This document shows, piece by piece, positions 10,930-21,311 of a stretch of DNA of 64,000 nt. How positions within the stretch are numbered: the stretch's first letter is position 1; every line of letters starts with the position of its first letter. Source of the stretch: Mantis religiosa (Eukaryota > Arthropoda > Insecta > Mantodea > Mantidae). A program made the position numbers and the translations under genes. The stretch is from the NCBI GenBank assembly GCA_030765055.1, contig CM060958.1, positions 110,414,127-110,478,126 of the forward strand, given 5' to 3'. Below the pieces are notes generated by a model. That model saw only the letters and a list, made by a program, of their open reading frames with translations. It was not told where the DNA came from and made no database searches.

Positions 10930-11560
10930 CAGTCTCAGGATGACCTACGATACCAAACGTACGTTTCCATCACACATCCTACACACTCATTCTGGCATAC
11001 CTTACGTTGAGGACGTTGTGCGTGAACTTTCGCGCACATTGTATGCCACAGTTCACCCCAACCAACTAGTAAATATGACCACCGTGCCCCAAGAAGGAGG
11101 AAAAGCTATCGCCTCCCCAAGTACGCCCTTGGATGATGAGTTCAGCCTCTCGTCCCTTCACTGCCAAACTCCGTCTGTCTCGGCCATACTGCGGGTGGAT
11201 TTGACTTGTCGGCTGAACCCCGCCAGTCGAGTCCCCCTCTAGTGACCAGAACAGGACCTGGCCCTAAATTTCTCCAGCCACTGACCTCTCGCTCCTGGCC
11301 CCGCCGCACTGGACGGACCCTGCAAGCAGGCCGTTCCTGGAGTGGCGGCATCGGGTACTCGCTTCCTTCCTGGACGCTCATACCGCCGTCAGGAGCACTA
11401 GTAGAAGTCGAATCAGGTCCATCATCTTAAAAAAGCTTTGAGAAAAGACAAAATCTATAAGACCGCACGGGTAAATCCGATCAGCAAATAGGTACCGTGG
11501 TGCTCTGCCCACCGTCCGGGAGCACCCAGACGACTTGTTCTCGCTCATAGCTCATGACTA
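10930..11560 (+). pseudogene. Jockey-type LINE: RT C-terminal tail plus 3' UTR
   Basis: The frame 10940-11242 contains FPSHILHTHSGIPYVEDVV followed by LYATVHPNQLVN, the C-terminal pattern of jockey/I-type reverse transcriptases (IPxVxDVIxExxxxFYxxxxxHPNPLV). Beyond it a non-coding tail extends to about 11560. The whole segment has an inverted relative at 14105-14745. It is severely 5'-truncated, as expected for aborted target-primed reverse transcription. Confidence 0.65.
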
Positions 11561-11599
11561 TGCTGCTAGTCAGGAGTTGAAGTTGTGCAAGGAGGAGCG

Positions 11600-11828
11600 G
11601 CTCGAGTGCTGAACTGAAGAATCGTGTGTGTGCAACCCTGAAGTGACTTCAAAGTGAATTCTTTTGTTTCTGGTCGTGCGGCAGACGACCTTGAAGGTCG
11701 CGTTTGAGTATGTTACGTCATCCTGCTGCTGCAAAGGGTTGTACAAAACGTCATTTTACTTGAAATAAAGAGTTTTTAAACTTCTGCAAACTAGACTTAA
11801 TTTTACGAACCCACAAAGTCACAATATT
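11600..11828 (+). repeat. LTR-like end with AATAAA, related to 59550 region
   Basis: The last 70 bases (AATAAA at about 11764, then AACCCACAAAGTCACA at 11813-11828) match the complement of 59550-59605. An AATAAA shortly before a terminus ending in CA is what the R/U5 end of an LTR looks like. I cannot define the other edge or find flanking target duplications. Solo LTR fragment is the best guess. Confidence 0.4.
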
Positions 11829-12868
11829 CACTTCAGTTTTTTTTTTTGCCATCGACATGCTAACAAAATATTGCTGACGTAACATATTTCAGACAGCTGA
11901 CTTGTAGAACAGTACTCACTGCAACTCGCTAGTCACATCAATTTCGCTCGAAGGTCACCGTTTTTCGTTGGACCAGAAATACCTTCGCAAATTCACTCAT
12001 TAAATCATAACTCGCACAGATTAGGAGAACATTTACTTACATAGCCGTAGGAACTTTTCCAAAACTTCTTGGATGTTGGAACATCTTGGATGTTGGGCAA
12101 TACAGCTTATCGTGTTTATGATGGGCGAGCGCGCACCTTATCTGTTTACTCTTCCGACAGCCTAAGTCGATCTTTCGATAGCACTGACACTGTTGCATCC
12201 CAATATCAACCATTCATGAGGTAATAAGCGTGGCCAGTTGAAACATCTATTGGGAATAAAACAACTAATGCTGATATCCTTCTGCATTTGAATGTTCATT
12301 TATTATGCCACACAAACATAGATCCAATTTAACCTATGATGCTTTTATGGTGAAATTTTAACAGAGTTATTTTTTGTATATCAGTAATACATTATATTTT
12401 ACTTTAATTAGGTATCCATTTAGAAATATATTTGAAATATTGAGGATGGAAATGTCCATGTAATACACTATTTCTGCTAAGTGGAATCTGTATCCGAAAT
12501 TCGTAGGATTTTCTGTTTTCTGTTCACACGCAAAGCCTTCCTGTGATAAAATATGTTTCACTTTCACCCAGAAGTGTTCTCCTTAGTGCACTTTGACTTA
12601 ATGTGCCTGTTAACTTGTAAAATTTATGGCCCAGGTGCGACTACAGCCGAGAAACTTCTAACTTTCAATCTTTTCTAGATGTTTCCTATGCATGCATTAG
12701 TAGTATATATCTTTTTCCACTTACATTTGTCGCATTTTGGTTTAGAGGTATGTTTAACACGTTTCGAATGTTTGATGACTTTAAACCCTTCAACTCTTTT
12801 CCTTTGATTGCTGAATGATAGAAGGTACTAAAATGTATGTATTAGACATGACCATTTTATATTATAGG
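11829..12868. other. No feature recognised
   Basis: A poly-T run lies near 11839, followed by AT-rich sequence with no supported gene or shared repeat. Confidence 0.5.
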
Positions 12869-13070
12869 TAGCCCGTCTCGGTAGCATAGATGATAGCATG
12901 TCTGCCTCACGTTCAAGAGGTTCTCCAGGGTGAGTTACCTGGAGAAGGTTATTTTTCCCCGGGGTTTTCACTTATCCTAAAAGATGAATGTCGAGTAATT
13001 CTAAGCTCCATGGACCCTGGGCTAATTTGAGCATCATTTCACCCATTCCATTCATCATCCAATATGACCA
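12869..13070 (+). repeat. tRNA-headed SINE (Val-CAC-like head), copy 1
   Basis: The head GTAGCATAGATGATAGCATG followed by TCTGCCTCACGTTCAAGAGG resembles a tRNA-Val(CAC), with an A-box region and CAC in the anticodon position. The body includes GGTTTTCACTTATCC, ATGTCGAGTAA and CATGGACCCTGG, then ATTTCACCCATTCCATTCATC. The same layout on the opposite strand occurs at 19151-19358. It is transcribed by RNA polymerase III in the family and moved by LINE machinery. Confidence 0.8.
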
Positions 13071-13456
13071 AAGAAAGTATTAATAATCCTTGTCTACAGA
13101 TTAGCTACTCTCCATTACCTACACCGGCTCTCAAGTTGAGAAGCAGCCTGTCAGATGAGCGTTTTCTATGAAATTATGAGTTGCGTAACTATGGAGTACA
13201 ATTTGGAAATGTTTGATTACATAATCTGTATTATGAGCACCGTTAAGGTCAGTCACTGATGACTGGTATGGTCCTTTGAAAATAAGAGATCCTTGTGATA
13301 TATATGTTTCAATGTCATACATTGCCTTTATTCAATTAATATTAGAAAGTGCTTTATATAGAGCCGAAAGATTTCTTTCATTGTTTCGAAACAAATTGTG
13401 CTAGCTACAACATATTATGCCTAAAATGTAGATGGATTTTGGCAGATTATTTAGCT

Positions 13457-14062
13457 TTATAGCAAACGTTGAAAATGTCCTCCATGCAGCATAAGGCACA
13501 ACTCAACATTTCTTTCCACGTTGCTGGCCACTCGTTAGAGGACTCTGTTGTCAATAACTTGAATCTCCTCTGTGATGTTGTGCATCAGGTCGTCCAAAGT
13601 TTGTAGGCATATGGCGTAAACCCTGTCTTTTAAATAACCCCTAGAAAGGAGACCGACGATGACAAATCCGGAGATCTCGGTGGCCACAGGTTCCTGGAAA
13701 TTATCCGGTCGTCCAAGAAACTTGCAATTAGTTCCATGGATTCATTTTATGTATGACATATAGCGCCATCTTACTGAACATATCCTTAAGTCAACTCTAC
13801 ATCATTCAGTTGCACAACAAAGTTCATGAAAATCAGTCTGTTCACTGCAGTGTTCACAGTGGGATTAAAAAAGAGGCCCCATTATTCTCTTTGCGGATAT
13901 TACGCACCAAACTCCGATTTTAACCGAGTGCATATGTGCTTTATGGATGACATGAGGATTTTCGATGGTCCAATGGCGTGAGTTCTGTGAGTTCACATAA
14001 CTGGATAAGTGGAACCATGCTCCATCTGTGAATCATGGAATGAACAGTATGACAAGTTTTTG
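13457..14062 (-). pseudogene. IS630/Tc1-superfamily transposase C-terminal half (decayed)
   Basis: On the minus strand a run from about 14062 reads FHLSSYVNSQNSRHW, then ENPHVIHKAHMHSVKIGVWC and a GPLFF block. A broken Q-DGA block follows (second Asp), then LWPPRSPDLS, where the usual CDFxLWG is disrupted. The end reads LKDRVYA, MHNITEEIQ and GGHFQRL, then TAA at 13457. This order is that of DUF4817-type transposases like the one at 9024, but it is a clearly different family. The N-terminal half is missing, and frameshifts and stops are frequent. Confidence 0.78.
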
Positions 14063-14104
14063 CACAATGAACGTCTGAAAACAACGACAATAATTCAATC
14101 TGTT

Positions 14105-14745
14105 TCCTGTCGCGGATGAGCGACGAGCCATGAGCGAGAACATGTCGTCCGGGTGTTCCCGGACAGTGGACAGACCGCCATGGTACCTATCCTCTGAGCT
14201 GATTTACCCGTGGTCTTATAGATTTTGTCTTTTTCTCAAAGCTTTGCCTTTGTAAGGTGATGGACCTGATTGGACCTCTGCTAGAGCTCCTGGCGGCGAG
14301 ATGAGCGTCCAGGACGGAAGCCAGTGCCCGATGCCTTCCGCGCCAGGAACGGCCTGCTTGCAGGGTCCGTCCAGTGTGGCGGGGCTAGGAGCGAGAGTTC
14401 GGGTGGCTGGAGAACATTTAGTTTCGGGTCATGTTCTGGCCACACAGGAGGGGGGGGGGGGGCAGGTCAAATCCAGCCCCAGTGTGGCTGGGACAGACGG
14501 AATTTGGCAGTGAAACGGGAAGCTGCACTCACCACCCAAGTGCGTCCTTAGGGAGCAGATAGTTCTTTCTCCTTCTTGGTGCACGGTGGTCATATTGACC
14601 TAGTGTATTTACTAGGTGGTTGGGATGAGGTGTGATTCTGGCATACAATTTGCGCGAACGTTCACGCACAACGTAAGGTATGCCAGAATGGGTGTGTAGG
14701 ATGTGTGATGGAAACGGACGTTTCAGACCTCGCATGAACACCCGT
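14105..14745 (-). pseudogene. Jockey-type LINE: RT C-terminal tail plus 3' UTR, inverted copy
   Basis: The minus-strand frame 14529-14741 contains FPSHILHTHSGIPYVV, ARITPHPNHLVNTLGQYD and PRRRKNYLL, the extreme C-terminus of a jockey-type RT (the conserved HPNPLI and RPKxIL-like blocks). The 3' UTR continues leftwards to 14105 and matches 10930-11560 in opposite orientation, including the GGGxACACCCGGACGAC region. A G-run (14449-14461) lies inside it. Confidence 0.7.
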
Positions 14746-15899
14746 AACCTTATATGACATTAGGCCTGCACTTTTCACATCTCTCTGACACAATGAGTAG
14801 GTGTCCCTGTGTCCTGCGACAAACATCTTAGTGATATTTAGGATGACTGCTCCAGTCGTGCTTTTAGGTCAATAACAACCGTGGGAAGCCTAAATGAACC
14901 AAGCTTGACTTTATCACTCACCAGAGTTCCATTTGTTTCCAATTTGTTTACCAGTGCTAGTATTGTGTTTCCTAGGAAGGATTACGAACACCAAATTCTC
15001 TCTCATATGCCCTTTGAATAGCTATAATTGAATTCGTAATCCAGTATTGCCTCCCAAAGAACAGTCGTTTGTTTAAGGTGTACTGCATCACGTTGATTAG
15101 AACTAAATATAAAAACAGCTGCAAACAATAACAATTAGGAACAAAGCAAACATCTGCGCATCTAGTGAAAAGGAATCGAAACTCCAGAACATTCTGCTTC
15201 AATTGGGTGCTAAAATTGGGTCATTGAATGAATTTGCAACGAAATAATTAAAAACAGAAATGTGTCACATATATAAATCACTCAATACAATGGTCCGTTA
15301 GTAAGGTTTCAGAATTTTCTTCTTATGCTGGAAATCCTAAGATTCCTGAACCACCATCAATGGATAAAAAGGTGAACAAAATTAGCTGAATGTCAACACT
15401 TCTAAGGGCTAAGCACCTCATTTCTCTACTACCTAATTAACACTTGATTCGTTCTTCAGTATATGGAATTTTTTATGGAATATAATGTTTTCCTTAATGT
15501 AAGTCAATAAAATAAAAATTGTTAGAATGGCAACAAGGCGCCTCTTTTAGGAGCTTTAATATAATGCAACTACCGCTTTTGGAGAGCCTGTTCTTCAACG
15601 TAAAGCTATAGCACTTTGATCGAACATTTTATTATTTTTAAATTTTATTTTCAGCCACACTACCCCTCGGATATCCTAAAAAAGAACCCCGCTGCCAGCT
15701 AGGAGCTTGTTTTATGTGGCGTAAATGTATAGGAAACCATCGACTTTGCATCCCCTTCAGAGGAAGGAATTCACTTGCGGACACATTCAAGAGGACAATA
15801 TCTTTTAAAGAGGTAATTTGTGGATGTGAAAACTTTTTTCCTGGGTTAATTTAGCAGTCCTCGTTACCTGTCTCTGTTCAGCGTTTTGGAAGACCTCAA
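14746..15899. other. No feature recognised
   Basis: Moderately AT-rich. The minus-strand frame 14972-15202 is unlike any family I know. No repeat is shared with other parts of the window. Confidence 0.45.
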
Positions 15900-16128
15900 G
15901 CTTACAAATCCGTTTCACTATTTCTTGTACTCTCTGAATAGCCAGTCGCTAATAAGCAGCATAAGAAGTGCTGATGACAGCGCCGTTCCAATGAAAGGTT
16001 ACTCAGTTCCCATCTTAGCAACTTCATTGACTATTTCTTTCCCTGGAATACCTAGTGCCCCGGCAACCCCCCATAAACTGAAATTGAATGTAGATAATGA
16101 GTGCCCTAAGCCACTTGCAGCATTCTAA
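15900..16128 (-). pseudogene. LINE RNase H domain fragment
   Basis: Minus-strand reading gives LGIPGKEIVNEVAKMGTE followed after a stop by PFIG and, further on, SDWLFREYKK. This matches the C-terminal part of LINE-encoded RNase H (consensus GHxGIxGNExADxxAKxGT, then PFxGPEP, then WLxxxH). The Asn of GNE is Lys here. Only the end of the domain is present. Confidence 0.55.
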
Positions 16129-16768
16129 AATTTACTTTGAGTTAATTAACTGGTTACCGAGGGTATTCAAGTCTGCCTGAGTATTAGAAAATGTGCCACC
16201 GCATTCTATCACTTCTCTATTGTGAATTGCTTCCACGATTCACTTGTAATTTCAGTTCGTGTTGAAGTAGTGGGTAACTAAATACTCCCGACGTAGCTTC
16301 CCTTTCCGGATGGGTTACTCACTGGGAGGTAGAACAGAAGACACTTGCACTAACAGCGCTCCTTGCATATCCACCAATTCGCTCGAAGTGCACTTCCTTT
16401 CTGTATATCCGAAAAACACTAACTTATTCGTTTGGCCAGATACTCTAGCACCACCGAACTATCTCCGCTTGCGGGAGTGCTCCCTTATATACTCGTTTGA
16501 CGACTCCGCTACAAAAAAGCGGCGGAAAATGCAAAAAATAGTTCCAATTTTCTGGCTAAACGCTTAACCCTGCAGTCAACTTCTGCATTGCACACGCACT
16601 CCCTACTGTGAGGTGCGCTTTCGTCTTCACAATCAGTACTTCAGTTTCTTTGGAAAGTGATACAGGCTTTTATTATTGACAGCTGTCTTACGCTGGTCTA
16701 CCACTGTAAACCACGCGCCTAATCACGTTGCGCAACAGGTAGGCGTTATATGTTTATTTTATAGGTCT
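16129..16768. other. Unassigned; short repeat 16693-16745 also near 21066
   Basis: The segment TGGTCTACCACTG with AAACCACGCGCCTAA resembles 21066-21110, which also lies just upstream of a copy of the same IS630-like family. Whether it is a common flanking repeat or a target preference is unknown. Nothing else was recognised. Confidence 0.4.
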
Positions 16769-17939
16769 TATCTCTGTTTTATATAACCTTGCCCCGCTGC
16801 CATGTATCATTCCGCGTGCAAATACTTTCCCCCTCATCCTAATTGGCAAATGCTTTCGCGACATAGGCCATAAGCGGTGCCTTCCCATCACACTTAAAAC
16901 TGCAGTAAACGTCATAAATAATAATTGCCAGGAAGATAGATAAAATCATACAAATAAGAATATGAAGACATTCAAAAATACAAGTTTATAACGAAACTGA
17001 GCAAGTAGAAACTGAATGAATGAGCAATGAAACTGAAACAAGTTTATAATGAAAGGCCTTCAGCCTTTTCCACTGGTATTTTTTAAAACCAGCACACATA
17101 CCTTGCAAAAATGTTGTCTTTCGGTCTTAAAAGTAGTATCACGCCATACTTGTCGTGTGTTCTTCATTCACCCAAGTCTCGTCAAGGTAGTATATTTTGC
17201 GACTTGTATCTCGGTACAGTCTGCTTGTCCTTAAAGAACGTCTTCGCCACACAGCAATATCGCCCCTGAAGCGGTAAGTTTTCCTGTTGTCTCAATTTCA
17301 CTTCGCGATGTTCCTACGCATCTAACACTCACACCTCTACGTTCAGGAAACAGCTGTTCGACTTCTCTCAGTGACAAAGACGAATTCTTCTCTGTGAGTG
17401 CATTAAACACCTGCACCACAATTTATTTTTCGCAGCTTTGTAAAGGTTTTTCCTTGTTATGCTTCAGCGAAAAACTGGCGCTAGACTCTGCCATTATACA
17501 TATAATAAGTACACGCGCAATAAACGATCAGTAAAATAATTTAGCACTCACACTCGGCATAGCACACCGTCGAATGGCAATATGTGACAAATCCAGGTCA
17601 AAACAAGGTCAGTAATAAACGTCATATAAACAAATATGTCATCACTACCGCTAAAGCACGTGGTTTCGTGTCATTTGAAAGGCGGGCTTGAAAGCAAAGG
17701 AACCTCCTCCTTACTTCGTTTAAGAATTAACATGCATTTTAGATAAATATTTAATTCAAACAGTTATGAAAATATAAATTTGACAATTCTCTTCCAACAT
17801 ATAAAGACATATCAGCATGTTAAATATCGAACTAATTTTTACCGCACAACAGTCTGCATCACAACAGCCGCCAATGAGATGTGATAAGGTCACGTAACCG
17901 TAAAGAGATACGGGGCAAGCTTATGTGAAACAAGGATTA
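16769..17939 (-). mobile_element. IS630-like deletion derivative, copy 1
   Basis: It is bounded by TA and about 28-bp TIRs. Across the four copies (16769, 21312, 30653, 39887) the left end is AATCTCTGTTTCATATAACC then TTGCCCCG, and the complement of the right end is AATCCTTGTTTCACATAAGC then TTGCCCCG, with 24 of 28 positions equal. The minus-strand remnant 17040-17496 begins MAESSASFSLKHNK and has ALTEKNSSLSLREVEQLF (DNA-binding domain). It jumps at about 17263-17280 into sequence just ahead of the DETWVN catalytic block and ends in GKGxRPFII. The middle of the transposase and all downstream catalytic sequence are missing. Confidence 0.85.
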
Positions 17940-18145
17940 GTTATCCATATATGTCTATTGATGTGTTCTGGACTCGTGACCTCCACGGGATGAGGTGTGA
18001 GGGAAAGGTGAACCGTTGTCCGGTTACGCAGCGAGTGAGCAGTACAGTAAATATTCAGCAATCACCTGCAGAAAGTCACGTAGCCTACTTGCGTAGCAAG
18101 ATGTAGAACTAGTTCAGTGCAGTAAGATTTACTAATCTTCTCACC

Positions 18146-18320
18146 ATGTCTGGAGATCTTAAGAAATTTACGGTTGTGCATTCGAAAGGGCGTGAAATTA
18201 TAAGTAGCGTTATAGATAAATGTGATGAAGAAGCTTTGAAAAAACAATATTCATATCCAGTGTGACAATCTACACAACGGGCTGCCGCTTGTGTAATAAG
18301 TAGACTGCATGTTACCTTCC
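18146..18320 (+). pseudogene. IS630-like transposase N-terminal fragment
   Basis: Starting at an ATG (18146), the frame reads MSGDLKKFTVVHSKGREIIS then VIDKCDEEALKK. After a stop, QRAAACVISRL follows. The pattern HSKGREIIxxVIxxCDEE followed by RAAAxTGxS-type helices is the N-terminal DNA-binding region of insect IS630-like transposases. It differs from the family at 16769-17939. No TIRs or catalytic domain were found. Confidence 0.5.
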
Positions 18321-18502
18321 CAGCGTTTCTATCTGTGCGCGACTCGTATATCATTACGTCACCTTATCTATACGTGTGTATGTCTGTAGTGAACGCATTC
18401 CTTTCAGAGTTCATAAGGCCAGAACATAACTATAGAATTGCTATACCTTTTATCAAAAATATTGTTTCCAGGAATCTATTTGTATGTTTTTTAGAGTTTA
18501 AT

Positions 18503-19135
18503 ATGATGGTGGCTGTAGGAAAATTTTTGCATGAAAAGAAACTAACTTATGTTAGCAGCCTTCGAAGGAATTAAGCGTAGATTGCTCCAGAAATCTTACC
18601 AATTAGAGAAACTGAACAAAATTCACCTCTCTTTGAATTTAGAGAAGACTAGCTTAGTATTCCAGTATCCTAAGAAAAATAAACCTGTATTAGTTATATC
18701 CAGCATGTATCACGATGATGCTATTGATGAAGAAGCAGGGATCCAAAGAAACCCTAAAATTGTTGCTTGTTACAACACAAAAGTTGGGAGTTGATTTAGT
18801 GGACCAGCTATGCCAAAAATACGATGTCGCCCGGAACACACGCCGCTGGCCCATGGCCATTTTTTATGATTCACTGGATACCAATCAATCAAACGAAGAC
18901 AGTTCATTGAAAATTTGTAATGGGAACTTGTGAAGCCACAAATAGAATTCAAATCTACAATTCCTTAACTACCTATAAAAATAAGAAAGCGTGCAGTGGT
19001 GCTTCTAGGAATTCAAGAGCCATCCTCCTGTTCATCAAAGCTTCGTTGGCCGTTGCTACATTTGTACTAGAGAACGCAACAAATCTAACTGGCGATTCTG
19101 TTGAAAGTGTTACAAGCACACAAGAATTTTTTTAA
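18503..19135 (+). pseudogene. piggyBac transposase, C-terminal half (broken)
   Basis: Pieces of a piggyBac DDE transposase occur in order. LHEKKLTYVSSLRRN comes first, then after frameshifts PKKNKPVLVISSMYHDDAID, a PKIVACYNTKVG block, then (from 18790) DLVDQLCQKYDVARNTRRWP and MAIFYDSL, the strongly conserved block carrying the last catalytic Asp (VDxxDQ). A further frameshift precedes RRQFIENL and ELVKPQIE. No TTAA-flanked ends were located, so only an internal relic remains. Confidence 0.8.
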
Positions 19136-19150
19136 ATGTACGTCCTCCAA

Positions 19151-19358
19151 CTTTAAGGACGATGAATGGAATGGGTGAAATGAAGTTCAAATGAGTCCAG
19201 GGTTCATAGAGCTTGGAGTTACCCGACATTCGCCTTTCAGGATAAGGGAAAAACCTGGAAAACCTTATCCAGGTGATTCACCCTAAACGAAATTCCAACT
19301 CGGGACCTCTTGAACGTGAGGCAGACACGCTACCACCACGCTACAGATGCGGGCATGA
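19151..19358 (-). repeat. tRNA-headed SINE (Val-CAC-like), copy 2
   Basis: The complement reads GCCCGCATCTGTAGCGTGGT then GGTAGCGTGTCTGCCTCACG, with the same head, body and CATTTCACCCATTCCATTCA tail as 12869-13070. The head is closer to a tRNA-Val(CAC) than in copy 1. It ends 12 bases before the TTAA edge of the next element. Confidence 0.8.
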
Positions 19359-19370
19359 AGGACGTATGAA

Positions 19371-20772
19371 TTAAGGGGAGCCAGGACGGCATTCTGGGGT
19401 GAAATTTCACAAAATGAGTTATTGCCAAAATAATATTCCCCTGTATAAGTGAATATCGATATTTATTTTCCTGTCCTATAGTTTTAAAAGTCCTAAATAG
19501 ACTGATTTTAAAAAGACTGCACAGTTAGCCACGCCCCCTATTATCCATTTGTGTTCTCTCCTTGGTTGTATTCCAGAGCGCACCCTTCTTAGGAAAGGAA
19601 GCCCTTGTTTTTTATATTAATATTAATCTGTGCATCTGATGTTAATTCCTCCATGCTTTCTTTAGTATGTTCTGAATTACTAGTGCTATTTTCAAGATGG
19701 GAAGAAGCATTTTCAAAATGGGAAGAATTTGGTGTAACAGATCGGCATGGGAAACAATATAAACGTGATTCCGATTACATAATTAAAGACTTACAACCTC
19801 TATAATGGAAAAAGCGCAGTAACATATGACAACGTATTGACTTTATCAAACCCAACCTCAAACATTGGAGATTAATATGAAGTGAAAATAGGTTCTCCAA
19901 GGAAAAAAATTGTTTCTTCATTGTTTAATGGCAGTGATGACAATTTAACTAAAGTAAATAATGATATTAGATCAACAAGTCTTCAGTTAGTAGATATAGA
20001 AACTTCGTAGTGTACATTTTGTGAAAATGAAAAGTATTTTCATATCAGAGAACAAAAAATGGAATATTAACTACAATATCACTCAGTTGCCAAAAGTGTA
20101 ATAAAATCCAGAACCATTGAAAGTGGTACAGAAGTAAATGTAAGGCTTACTTATGGCTTGAGAGGCATTGGCAAGGGAATTGAGGCAGATAAGACATTCG
20201 CTGCTGTTCTCAATTTACCAGCCCCCGGAAAAATGTAACAAAATAATTAATACCGTAGAGCAAATGCCAATGGTCTAGGAAGAACAGAAGGATTGGAAAA
20301 CGAAAGAGCAAGGATGCTGATGAAAAAGATGCAGAATTTGGATCTGGGGAAATTCTGAGGTGTAGTTCCAACATAGCAAAACTTTAATACTGTTTATCTA
20401 TGTTTTATTTTTCCTAAATTTTGGATGCGCTCATCTATAAAACTGCAGCAGCTGAAAGTCTACATTTCTACTGGAACTAAAGCAGTACTTAAGAATGTGT
20501 TTAACGGTATCTGTAGAAAGATATGTGAAAATTTGAATTTAAAAAGAAATAAATCTTGAATATTTTAGAAGTAAATTCAAGACATTTATTTAAAATATCA
20601 AATATCCTTTATTAAAACTCCAAAATAAAATATATTATCTTTAATGAATTTTAAAAGTGTTGTAAAATGACCAGTAAAAGTTTCAAATTGACTTCTTCAG
20701 TGGCTCCTGAGCTAGGTGCACCAGAAAACTCATTTTCACATTGGTGAGATAAAATATTCCGGCTCCCCTTAA
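19371..20772 (+). mobile_element. Kolobok-like DNA transposon flanked by TTAA
   Basis: The left edge is TTAAGGGGAGCCAGG and the complement of the right edge is TTAAGGGGAGCCGG. This gives a TTAA target duplication (19371-19374, 20769-20772) and short TIRs, with an AAAATGAGTT subterminal motif inside both ends. Between them, plus-strand fragments (19690-20360) include a DRHGKQYKRDSDYII block and RLTYGLRGIGKGIEA followed by FAAVLNLPAP. This resembles the GLRxIGKGxxAAxxFCGVMNLPPP signature of Mutator-like/Kolobok insect transposases. TTAA targeting is shared by piggyBac and Kolobok; the protein favours the latter. It is decayed by stops. Confidence 0.72.
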
Positions 20773-21311
20773 CTGTATAAAAGCAGAGTGATGTAAAGTA
20801 TTAATGTTTGTAAATTCTCACAGGTTTTCCAATTACCTTAAGTTGTAATAATGAATATAAATTGCATGTGCATTATAAAAACTAAAAAGGAATAGAATGG
20901 TCTCATTTTCTATTATTAAAATGCCAGGTATGCTATTTTATTACCATGGTTGTTCTCTGGACCTATTTCCTATTGCTAAAACATTGTTAATGCTTCCTGG
21001 TGTCTTTGATGTAAATTACTTCCTCTAATTCCAATATAATCGTAATTAAAAGCATAAAATAACATGGTCTACAACTGAAAACCACGCGCCCAGTCGCGTT
21101 ACGGTCAGTCACGCGCCTACTGCAGGGTTAACATGTTTAGGCTGGGCAACCACGCAGCTTATCTCCTTTAGGATACTAGCTGCCCGTTGTTGATACCCCA
21201 GTAACTTTGGATAAGAGCCACTATGTCACAATAAGAATCCTATTTGTTCAAATCTTCTTACATCCTATCAAAAAGGACCACTGCTTTTGAGTGAAGCCCT
21301 TAGAATGAACT
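20773..21311. other. Unassigned AT-rich stretch with repeat at 21066-21135
   Basis: It holds the ACCACGCGCCCAGTCGCGTT segment similar to 16693-16745. Nothing else was recognised. Confidence 0.4.
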
